A stretch of 64,000 bases of DNA from Panicum virgatum (taxonomy: Eukaryota > Streptophyta > Magnoliopsida > Poales > Poaceae): positions 29,519,590 through 29,583,589 of the forward strand of contig NC_053153.1 of the NCBI RefSeq assembly GCF_016808335.1, in the 5' to 3' direction. The notes beneath the pieces are model-generated. The model was not told the DNA's origin. It made no database searches and worked only from the letters and a program-made list of their open reading frames with translations. Below are positions 44,531 through 53,706 of this stretch, piece by piece. Position numbers and translations under genes: made by a program. The first letter of the stretch is position 1; every line of letters starts with the position of its first letter.

Positions 44531-46490
44531 GCACGAATCTTAAAGCAGCTATTAATTAATTTTTTTTTTCTCACCTGGGTATTGATTGGGCCTGGCCCTA
44601 ACTATGCCCGATCCGTATCCAGTCCAAGACCAAAGCTAAGCTCGGTCCAGGTGACCACCATAACTCCCGATCCGTTTTGCACGTACGTCATTCATCTCAA
44701 AGGTACAGAGACCTAGGGACGGCGGCGGCGCCCATGTCTGTCGACGCCATTTAGGAACACAAGCAGACGACATGCCAGAGACGAGAGGCGTGTGTCGTGT
44801 GTTGCTGACGACTGCTCACGGGAGAGATGGACCTCGCGAGGCGCGCATACGCCCGTGCCGGGCGCCGGCCGTCCATGGTTGCTAGCGCCAGCCTGATCTC
44901 CATTGATGATTCATGGAGGGCGCAGAAGCTCGCGGTAAGTAATAAGGAGGCGTGGCGGCCATGGCTCACGGTTTCGACTTTCAACTTTCAAGCGTACACA
45001 GAGCCACCGTGGCTGCAGGCTCATGGAGCAGGAGCCCTATGTATGACTGCAGAAGCACTATTTATCTGCTTCGATCTCGAAAATCATTTTCTAGTATCTG
45101 TCAAAATGGTCCCTTGAAAATCATTTTTTAATCTTTTACTAAATATTATCAGAAAATAAACATCAAGGACATCCCATGGAGACTTCTGCCAATCTTTTTC
45201 TGTATAATCTGCTTGTCATTTGTGAGATGTTTGTGCAAAGGACAGCTTCCGAAGAAAATAGGACTAAGGCTATAAGGTCAATCTTTTGCTATACAAATTG
45301 AAAGTAGCGTCTGTATGATACTCAGGAGTAGGTCAATAATAACATTCCCTTATGCAGTTACCTAGGCATTCGTTCACACTTTGTGGCAACTGTGTAGTCA
45401 TCTTCTCCTGTACTAACAAACTTGGTTGATGGATGTCTATTCTTCCATGGGTAAGAATTGTAGCAGAGGAAGGAGTGTTTCTCTGCCTTGGAATGGTGCG
45501 TAGTACATTCAGAGCTAGAGGCCATGGATGACGCCTGCTGCATCGATGATGTTCTAAAACCGCTGCTGATTTCCTGAGAGGAAACGATGATGTTTGGGTT
45601 GATACATGATAGTGGTCAATACTGAATAATAAACTCTAGAACTTAACATTGATTAGGCAGTAAGCTGCTATAGAATAATCCAACAGTTGTTGTGCCTGGT
45701 TAATTGGGTTGGATCATTGATGGAGTAGGTAAAGCATCAGCCTCAGAATCTGGAACCAGAGAGGCAGAACACTCTCCCGTACACATGATTGAGGCTAGCA
45801 CATCATAACTGAACATAGCAAACAACCATCATCAGGTAAGGCAATAATAAATCAGATTTCAATATTGAAATTTATATGGTGTCGGCAAGATAGTGTACCC
45901 ATTCATGTTGCATGCACATAAGCATTGCTTTGCTTCTGCAGATGCAAATGGAAAACTTCGCAAAGAGTAATGAATTAAAAGATCCAAGCATATACAGAGA
46001 TCACGTATGAAAGAGCAATTCGTTGTGAACATATTCAGGTTGTGTGCCTTCTTAGTTCTTCCTAGACATCCACACTTTGTTTTTTTTTTTTGGGCAACAT
46101 CCACACTTTGTTCTGACGAAACTAAAGAAGCTACCAGCAATACAAAACTGAGGAAACTGCATATTTAGGCTGCCGCTGGAACCTGCAAGGCCATAAGGCA
46201 TATAAACTTAGTTACTACTTGTTATGAAAACTGCTTAGCTTACATAGATGAAACCAGTATGGAGCCTACAAATTTAAATGGTCAATCAACAAATTGGATG
46301 CCATCTTTGCACTATCATCGAAGAAATAGACAACTACTGAATTCAATGCCAATAGTGAACACAATAATACAAATGATAAGTTGTTTCCTAAGAGTAGGCT
46401 CATTCAGTTTCAATCCGGAAGGCTTTCACACTCATGGAACTGACATGGAATGGGTACACCATAGTAGAAAATTCATGGTTGATTCCAAAA
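44531..46490. other. Intergenic, no recognised gene
   Basis: A 96-codon plus frame at 44827-45117 (MDLARRAYARAG) and other short frames lack a recognisable family. No repeats were delimited. Confidence 0.45.
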
Positions 46491-46492
46491 GA

Positions 46493-46518
46493 TGAGATAT
46501 ATATATATATATATCTCA
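46493..46518. repeat. Palindromic (TA)n microsatellite
   Basis: TGAGATATATAT...ATATCTCA: a TA run with inverted GAGA/TCTC flanks. Confidence 0.9.
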
Positions 46519-46711
46519 TTATGTCGTTATGGTTACAACAGAGACTCCCATATTCATGATAAATTTCGGTTGATAAGTCTTAACATCAAATTGCCCGATA
46601 CCGCTATTATAAACTCTGTGTCTAATAAACTCGACTACTTCAGAGTTGATGCTACTTCCATTGACTCATGCGCGCATTCTACCTTCAACCTTTTCCTAGC
46701 TTCCTATCGAG

Positions 46712-46790
46712 TTTTTTTTTAAAAAGAAACATATCCACTCGATCAAAAACACGCACACACATTAAACCCTATGAATACACGCATGGACGT
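46712..46790 (-). mobile_element. SINE 3' tail (other half at 52335-52540)
   Basis: On the minus strand CATGCGTGTATTCATAGGG leads through GTGTGTGCGTG-type sequence to an A-rich end. This resembles the tail of tRNA-derived Poaceae SINEs and continues the break point at 52335. The assignment as half of the same copy is an inference. Confidence 0.5.
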
Positions 46791-46804
46791 TTTTTTGACA
46801 TACT

Positions 46805-49322
46805 TCAGTCGTCTCTTGACATATATCTTGATGACTTCGCATTATCCTTAGCACTGTTAACTTTGACTATCACTGTTTGATTGTCGCAGTTCATAAGGAT
46901 AGCCGGCACTGGTTTTTCAACCACAGACAAGTCCACCAAAAACTCAAGCAGCCACTCTACCTCAACAGTAGCTGTATCCAAAGCAGTAAGTTCTACTTCC
47001 ATGGTTGACCTCGTCAAAATAGTCTATTTACAAGACCTCCATGAAATCGTATCACCACCAGGAGTAAACTGATAGCTACTCGTGGAATAAAGCTAATCAG
47101 CATTAGATATCCAGTTCGAATCACTATATCTCTCAAGCACAGTGGGATGCCCAGAATAGTGAACCCCATAACTCATAGTACCAATTAGATAGCGCATAAC
47201 CCTTTCAAGTGCATGCTAATGATCAGTACCCGTGTTGGACATGAACCTGCTCAATTTGCTCACAACAAATGATATATCAGGTCTCGTTGCGCTAGCTAAG
47301 TATATGAGTGAACCAATTATCTGAGAGTATCTCAGCTGATCTTTAGCAATTTTTCTTGTTCTTTCGAAGTATCACACAGATATCGTAAGGAGTTGGAGAA
47401 GACTTGCTATTCACATAACAAAATCGGCTCAAAATCTTTTCAACATAATGAGATTGCGAAAGAGTAATCCCATTCTCACCCTTAATCAGCTTGACGTTTA
47501 GAATCACATCGGCTTCACCCAGATCTTTCATATCAAAACTCTTTGATAGAAAAGACTTGACTTCATTGATCACATCAATGTTCATACCAAAAAATCAATA
47601 TGTCATCCACATACAAGCATAATATGACTCCTGCACCTCCACCATAGCGATAGTACACACATCTATCAGTCTCATGTATGACAAAACCCGCAGAAGTTGA
47701 AGTTCTGTCAAACTTCTCATACCATTGCTTAGGTGTTTGTTTCAGACCATATAAAGACTTCAACAATTTTCACACCTTGCTCCCTTGACCCTTCGTTAGA
47801 AACCCATCAGGCTGATCCATATAGATCTCCTCATCCAATTCTCGATTCAAGAAAACTGTCTTTACGTCCATCTGATGAACGATAAGACCATATGAGGCAG
47901 CTAGGGAAAGGAGCTTCGAATAGTAGTCAATATAGCAACAGGTGAGTACGTGTCAAAGAATTGTCACCTTCTTTTTGTGCGTAATCTTTGGCCACAAGCT
48001 GAGTCTTATACTTCTCAATAGTACCATCAGGTCTAAGATTATCCTTGAATACACATTTACAACCCACATGTTTGCAAACATAGGGTTGCTTAGTGAGCTC
48101 CCACGTACCATTGGATAGAATCGAGTCCATCTCACACTTTGAACAGTTTCTTTCCAATTATCTGCATCTGAAAATACATATGCCTCAGCAATTGTAGTGG
48201 GTGTATCATTGTAACACTCTGGCCTCCAACACCACATAGCCCAGCCCTTCCGAGGGGCGAGCCCGCTTACACATAATATCTTATTTACGCTTTCATCCTC
48301 GCTTCGCGTAAAAGGGTTAACCCGAAGGTGCTATGGCTGGAAACCAAAAGCTTATAAGTTGGCTCCACCCTTACTCAACTAGTAATGTGGTACTAAATAT
48401 GTACAGACAACACTCATGGGCCACTACTGGGCTATATCCAAATTGGGCCGGCTGTCACACACCCCCTCTCAAAGAACCCGACGTCCTCGTCGGTCCAACT
48501 CACTCACACTGGGTAAATGTCCAGGAACATTCCCCCTAGGCGCACGCCCGTACGTCCAGTGCCGACACCATATGTCATGTCGTGTGTACCTAACCGGACA
48601 CACAGGCGCCATGCGCCATATGCCCGCACACTGACCCATACGCCGCAAGGGTCAGCTCTGATACCATTTGTAAAACCCGGCCTCCAACGCCGCATAGCCC
48701 AGCCCTTCCGAGGGGCGAGCCCGCTTACACATAGCACCTTACTTACGCTTTCATCCTCGCTTCGCGTAAAAGAGTTAACCCGAAGGTGCTATGGCTGGAA
48801 ACCAAATGCTTATAAGTTGGCTCTACCCTTACTCAACTAACAATGTGGTACTAAACATGTGCACACAGCACTCATGGGCCACTACTGGGCCATATCCAAA
48901 TTGGGCCGGATGTCACAACCACAAGATACACCATGAAGTCATCACCAAAAGATTTTACAATCCTTTGTCTCTTGCTCCTTCGAGGAGTTTCACTGTCATC
49001 CTTCTCAAGGATTTTCTTATGCTCATCTGGTTGTTCAGAAGTCTCAGTAACAATAGGAGCAATAGGTTCAGGAGTTACCTTAAAAGAAAATCTAGAAGTG
49101 CTATGCATAATCTTCCATAGGAAATATATTCTCTAGTTGATTTTCAACTTCGGTCTTATAGATTTTAAAGTATTCTAGCGCTTCATCCTTAGTTTGAAAC
49201 AAATAAAGATAGCAAAATCTAGACGCATCATCAATCAAAGTCATGAAATATCTATTTCCACCTTTCATCAACACACCATTCATCTCACATAGATCAGAAT
49301 GTATGAGTTCAAGAGGTGTCAA
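46805..49322 (-). pseudogene. Copia pol remnant (integrase piece, RT, RNase H)
   Basis: Frame-broken blocks: integrase [18 protein letters not shown] (49322-49101), the linker KRQRIVKSFGDDF, RT pieces with SLYGLKQTPKQW and LCLYVDDIL (YVDD retained, 47766-47575), NVKLIKGENGITLSQSHY, and RNase [19 protein letters not shown] with [13 protein letters not shown]. Many stops and frameshifts, an internal deletion across the integrase DDE region, and a TRIM at 48210-48917. Clearly non-functional. Confidence 0.85.
48210..48917 (-). mobile_element. TRIM 1 (terminal-repeat retrotransposon in miniature)
   Basis: Two ~250-bp LTRs (48210-48459, 48669-48917) on the minus strand start TGTGACATCCGGCCC and end GGTTTTACA or AGTGTTACA. 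A PBS (minus TGGTATCAGAGCTGACC, 48650-48666) and a polypurine tract (minus AGAGGGGGTGTG beside 48459) bracket a ~200-bp core without coding capacity. Flanks ATCAT and ACCAC could be a duplication altered by two C-to-T changes. Inserted in the dead copia pol. Confidence 0.9.
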
Positions 49323-50451
49323 ATTTCTCTCCTCATCTGTCTTGTGAGGCTTTCAAGGTTTCTTCGATTGCACACAACTATGGCACTTTGAACCTTTGGC
49401 AATGGTGAAATTCGAAATTAAATGCATGCTGGATAATCAAAACAATAAGCCAAAGTTAATGTGACATAAACGAGAGTGCCAAACACTCACATCACCATTA
49501 ACAGCACCGCAAATATGGTTTACTGACTTGTTACAAAAATATGCAAGGGAAAGGCGGAACAAGCCTCCTTCATCATAGCATTTACCAATGAATTGTGAAT
49601 TGTCCATGTTTCGACACGACTGATTTATTGGACTCTAACACTACTTTAAACCCATCCTTGCACAGAAGGGAGCCGCTCACAAGATTCTTGTTGATAGTAG
49701 GAACATGCTGTACGTTCTTCAACTGCACAATCTTCCCCGAAGTAAACTTCAGATCTATCATACCAACACCATGAACAAAAACATGTGACCCGTTCCCATC
49801 AGCACGCTTGATCCATTATATGGCCTGATAAGAAGAGAACAAAGAGATGTCAGCACACACATGAACATTAGCACTCTTATCAAACCACCAACTTATGGAT
49901 TAAAATACTAAAAGAATGATAGACAAATTACCGTACCCATCCTCAGTGTTGCCTAGAGTTGTCATGTTGACATCCTTGGATCCTTCTGATCCATGACTAG
50001 CCTTTGGTCCCTTGCAGCCCGCATGGTTTGGACAATCTCTTGCGAAGTGTCCCCCCTTCACCGCACGTGTAGCAAGCTCCTTCGGTATTTGTAGTATTCT
50101 TCTTCTTGAAAGTAGTAGTCCTGACAGGCTTGTGTGCTGCCTTTGATTTGTTCTTGCTGTGTGGGTGGTTCTTTTGCACCACATTGGCACTAGAAAGACC
50201 CTCGCCTTCTTTCTCAGAAGCATCCTTAGCCCGAGCTTTCTCCTCAACATAAAGAGATGCTATCAGATTTTCAACTGATATTTCCTGTCTCTTGTGTTTC
50301 AAAGCAGTGGCAAAGTTTCTCCATGAGGAGGGCAACTTTGCAATGATACATCCAGCAACAAACTTGTCAGGTAAGAACACTTCAGGAGTTCGAGTTCCTT
50401 GACAAAAACCTGTACCTCATGAGCCTGCTCTACAATAGAACAGTTGTTCAC

Positions 50452-51236
50452 TGTGACATCCCAGCCCAACAAGGATGAATTTGAGCCCACTAGTGGCCCA
50501 AGTGTGAGTGGCATGGCATGTGTGTGGGGAGTTGTCCCACTTTGCTAGTTGAGGGTGAGGTTCACAAACATATAAACCCAAGTGCCAAATGCATTTCAAC
50601 CCCCGGGTTAACCCTTTTACGCAAAGTGAGGACAAAAGCGTAAGCGGGGTTGGTGCGAGTGCGTGTTTTACTCAACGTGTAGAGTAGAACTTAGCCATAT
50701 TTGGGACTGGAGCGTTACAATTGGTATCAAAGCCGACCCTTGCGATTACACGGGATGTGTTGCGATTACACGGGATGTGTGCATGCTAGTGACATGGGCA
50801 TATGGCGTATGGCGCGTGTGGACTCGTGTGTGGTCACACGTCATGGCATATGTGCCGGTACTAGGCGCATGGACGACGTGTGCTAAGAGGGAAGTTCCTG
50901 GTCGATTGCCCCAGTGAGTGCAGGTATGTTGCCGACGAGGACGTCGGGTCCTTTAGGGGGGGGGGTGTATGTGACATCCCAGGCCAACAAGGATGAATTT
51001 GAGCCCACTAGTGGCCCAAGTGTGAGTGGCATGGCATGTGTGTGGGGAGTTGTCCCACCTTGCTAGTTGAGGGTGAGGTTCACCAACATATAAACCCAAG
51101 TGCCAAATGCATTTCAACCCCCGGGTTAACCTTTTACGCGAAGCGTGGATGAAAGCGTAAGCCGGGTTGGTGCGAGTGCGTGTTTTGCTCAACGCGTAGA
51201 GTAGAACTTAGCCATATTTGGGACTGGGGCATTACA
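50452..51236 (+). mobile_element. TRIM 2, complete with target duplication
   Basis: LTRs at 50452-50719 (268 bp) and 50970-51236 (267 bp) start TGTGACATCCCAG and end GTTACA or ATTACA. PBS TGGTATCAAAGCC is at 50722; a polypurine tract with a run of ten Gs lies at 50953-50969. TTCAC flanks both sides (50447-50451, 51237-51241). The 250-bp core contains a 20-bp tandem repeat (50741-50780) and no protein. It needs proteins from an autonomous element in trans. Confidence 0.95.
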
Positions 51237-51257
51237 TTCACCATCCTGAAGTCATAA

Positions 51258-51301
51258 CACGCAGAGTAGAACTTAGCCATATTTGGGACTGGGTTGTTAC
51301 A
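51258..51301 (+). repeat. Orphan TRIM LTR tail with repeated target site
   Basis: 44 bp matching the last bases of the TRIM 2 LTR (GTAGAACTTAGCCATATTTG...TTACA). It is followed by a further TTCACCATTCTGAAGTCA, nearly identical to the 18 bp right after TRIM 2 at 51237. Confidence 0.85.
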
Positions 51302-51699
51302 TTCACCATTCTGAAGTCACGAAAGCTCTCCATGGTATACAGTTCATTGCCCGCATTAGTTGCATCATACTTAGCAACCAATTTATCCCATATCAATTTT
51401 GCATCTGTTATGTGCATGTACACATCAACCAGACGATCAGCGAGAACATTTATCATGAATCTCACGAAGAGGTTGTTGGCATCCGTGAACTTCCTCCTCT
51501 CCTCAGGAGAATGTTCACCTGCTGGAATACCAAGCCTCGCTTCCCATGCATGCAGCACAGTAAGACAGAGATGGACCTTGACTTGCCATCTCTTAAAGTG
51601 CACACCAGTAAACTTGTCTAGCCTCAGTGCATCAGCAAAACCAGCCATCATAAAATCAATAGATTGTCTATCATAAGGTTTTGGATTGTTGAAATATTA

Positions 51700-52334
51700 G
51701 ACAATTGCATGATTAAATTCTGAAATAAAGTAATCATGAGCATGATAAGATCTAGCATGAACAACTCTATCAAACTACTGACAAGACACAACATAATCAT
51801 GATCTAAAAAAACATGATTAAAGCAAAGATCAGATCAGGGCGCACATATGGAGCGTTTGTAGATGGAGATTTCGTGTCGATCACCGGCGGCGCAGACAAG
51901 GTGGCGATGGTGTCACAGATGGAGCACAGTAGACGACGTTGAAGACAACGGTACGCCGCTACGCCGGACTTGGACGGAGAACCAGCCGCGGTGAAGATCT
52001 TGAGCAGTCGCGCGCAGCGCTTCCCAAAAACCTTATTCGCCCTTTCCCAGTGCAGGATTGTAAGGACGAAGGGTTTCAGAGACCTACTCTCCCGTTCGCC
52101 GGTGCACGCCGACGCTCGGGATGAAGAAGGCTACAGCGGCGGTGCAAAAGTGAGAGAAAGCAAAACCCTAGCTCGAATTGGTCTTTGGTGGAGGCCGTTG
52201 GGAAGTCAAACCCCATCCTCAAATTCCATTAGCAATGTGGGACTAAAGGTTTCCACTTACCCATGCCTTAATGGGTCTTTGAGATTTTATTTGGAATTGC
52301 TGAAAATTTGATGGACCAAGCCCAAATTCCAACA
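51700..52334 (-). repeat. 5' LTR and leader of the degenerate copia element
   Basis: Minus strand from TGTTGGAATTTGGGC. It includes AGTCCCACATTGCTAATGG and AAGGTTTTTGGGAAG, paralleling the U5 of the 58417 LTR (GGTTTTTGGGAAGCG). The LTR end cannot be fixed without a 3' copy. Confidence 0.6.
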
Positions 52335-52540
52335 ATTCTACCCCTAATAACATCTTCGAAAGACTGAGCTAGCAGATCGTCGAGATTGACGAAGTCACCA
52401 CAAGCGTCTTGTTTTTGACGGGAGCTAAATCCGAATAAATCTAGAAAAACGCTAGCACTTGTGCCGAGTCAGAGACTCGAATCTGTGTGGGAGGTTCCAC
52501 CACAAGGAACCTTACCAGCTAGGCTACACTCAATTCACTA
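52335..52540 (-). mobile_element. tRNA-derived SINE, 5' part
   Basis: Minus-strand box A TAGCCTAGCTGG (52526-52515) and box B GATTCGAGTCT (52483-52473) are about 32 nt apart, as in a pol III promoter. The following body contains ACTTCGTCAATCTCGA and CTCAGTCTTTCGAAGATG, known from Poaceae SINEs. The copia LTR cuts it at 52334; the tail resumes at 46790. Confidence 0.65.
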
Positions 52541-52727
52541 TCTATCGAGTTATTCTTTTGACTTGGGCACATAAATTAAGATATCTGGTGTAAAGATTCT
52601 GTAGTCCTTCAGTTTTAGTCACTATAAATATAGTTTATAAACATGAAAAAATAAATAATATAGGTAAAAATTTGCCTTGTGGAATGATAGGCCTATATTT
52701 AGTGCATTATTATGAAGGGATCAATGT
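52541..52727. other. Short intergenic spacer
   Basis: AT-rich DNA between the SINE and the rearranged LTR edge; nothing recognised. Confidence 0.5.
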
Positions 52728-52808
52728 TGACGTGCAGGTGCCGGTGCGGTGCGGTGCGACGTTATGTGCTGAGATGAGAAGGATGTTTTGCAGTAAAGAG
52801 TATTAAAA
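52728..52808 (+). repeat. Displaced copy of an internal LTR segment
   Basis: Near-identical to 53101-53175 (GACGTGCAGGTGCCGGTG ... GCAGTAAAGAGTATTAAAA). It joins the LTR at the shared ATTAAAA, as expected from template switching or microhomology-mediated repair. Confidence 0.85.
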
Positions 52809-53044
52809 GAATTTAAAGCCCACTATTAATGCTAGGGAATCAATGCTTAATTCCATACCGGGAATTGAGGAGGATCTCAACCGACTTAAAAGGTGGACTT
52901 CGTGTACACCACTTTTGAAGCCGGTAAGAGGAGGACGGTGAACCACACGCGCGTGCGCGCTCGCTCGCCTCGCCGAGCCGGGCCGGGCCGTGGCCGTGGC
53001 CGAGGCCGAGACGAGGCGAGGCGCGGCGCGGTGCGGCCGGCCGG

Positions 53045-53095
53045 CCGGACGGGCGGTGCGGTGCGCGTGCGCATGCGCGTGCGCGTGCGCGGCCG
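53045..53095. repeat. Alternating GC/GT tract
   Basis: Alternating purine-pyrimidine runs (GTGCGCGTGCGCATGCGCGT...) inside a GC-rich block of the LTR. Length differs between the two LTRs (compare 58700-58735). Confidence 0.8.
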
Positions 53096-53230
53096 GACGT
53101 GACGTGCAGGTGCCGGTGCGGTGCGACGTGATGTGCTGAGATGAGAAGGATGTTTTGCAGTAAAGAGTATTAAAACAGAGGGTTAATGTCGTTACTAATG
53201 ACCGGACATTGAAGGCTCTTTACGACGTCC

Positions 53231-53326
53231 AGGTTCGTTGAACCTGAGGCACATTAACTGCCGCTCATCAAAGCCATTCATGATGTCCAGGTTCATTGAA
53301 CCTAAGGCATATCGTGCCTATATAAA
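53231..53326 (+). promoter_or_regulatory. Copia LTR promoter: paired palindrome plus TATA box
   Basis: AGGTTC-N3-GAACCT palindromes at 53231-53245 and 53289-53303 (58 bp apart) precede TATATAAA at 53319-53326. The same arrangement is at 58862-58876, 58920-58934 and 58950-58957 in the other LTR. Confidence 0.75.
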
Positions 53327-53706
53327 CCAGCACCCTCTCCTCTCATCCTCACTCATCTCAAGCACTCATCCATGTACTCCTCTTCAGGAGACCTCTCTCT
53401 TCTCCCTCAGCTGCTTTCTGCCTTCCCCACCGCTAGCACTGCGCGCACAGGTCTAGCGAGAGTAGGGCCTCCGGAACCTCTGCTCGCTGAAGGTCCTGCA
53501 CGGGACGCGGGCAATTAGGTTTTTGGGAAAAGTCTTGACGCGACTGCTCGCTCCCTGAACGACTCCTTCGTCTACTTCCCGGCGTAACCGCTCGTGCGAA
53601 CGACTACTTCGTCTACTTCCCGGCGTAACCGTTCGTGGGACTGCACTGCGAACATCTTCCTGCATCGACATAGTTCGGCTACTTCGAGCAAGACCAGTCG
53701 AATAGC

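Larger units (their letters stand above)
49900..51651 (-). pseudogene. Copia gag remnant, interrupted by a TRIM
   Basis: The N-terminal gag (MMAGFADALRLDKFTG, FKRWQVKVHLCLTVLH, LYTMESFRDFRMVN) runs 51651-51302 and resumes at 50451 with NNCSIVEQAHEVQVFVKELE and KFVAGCIIAKLPSSWRNF. A decayed zinc knuckle (CYTCGEGG) follows near 50065. The TRIM 50452-51236 split it with a TTCAC duplication. Confidence 0.85.
46791..52334 (-). mobile_element. Degenerate Ty1/copia element lacking its 3' end, carrying two TRIMs
   Basis: Minus-strand gag, integrase, RT and RNase H remnants are closely related to the 52728-59499 element. The 5' LTR begins TGTTGGAATTTGGGC at 52334, directly against SINE sequence. The left end stops inside RNase H at a T-run next to the SINE tail; there is no 3' LTR. 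Several hundred bp of integrase are also deleted (frame jumps from VENQLE to NIFPM near 49130). TRIMs interrupt it at 48210 and 50452. Confidence 0.85.

Noticed and set aside
48210..48917. TRIM 1 as a Cassandra element
   Set aside because: The LTRs lack the 5S-rRNA-like promoter segment that defines Cassandra.
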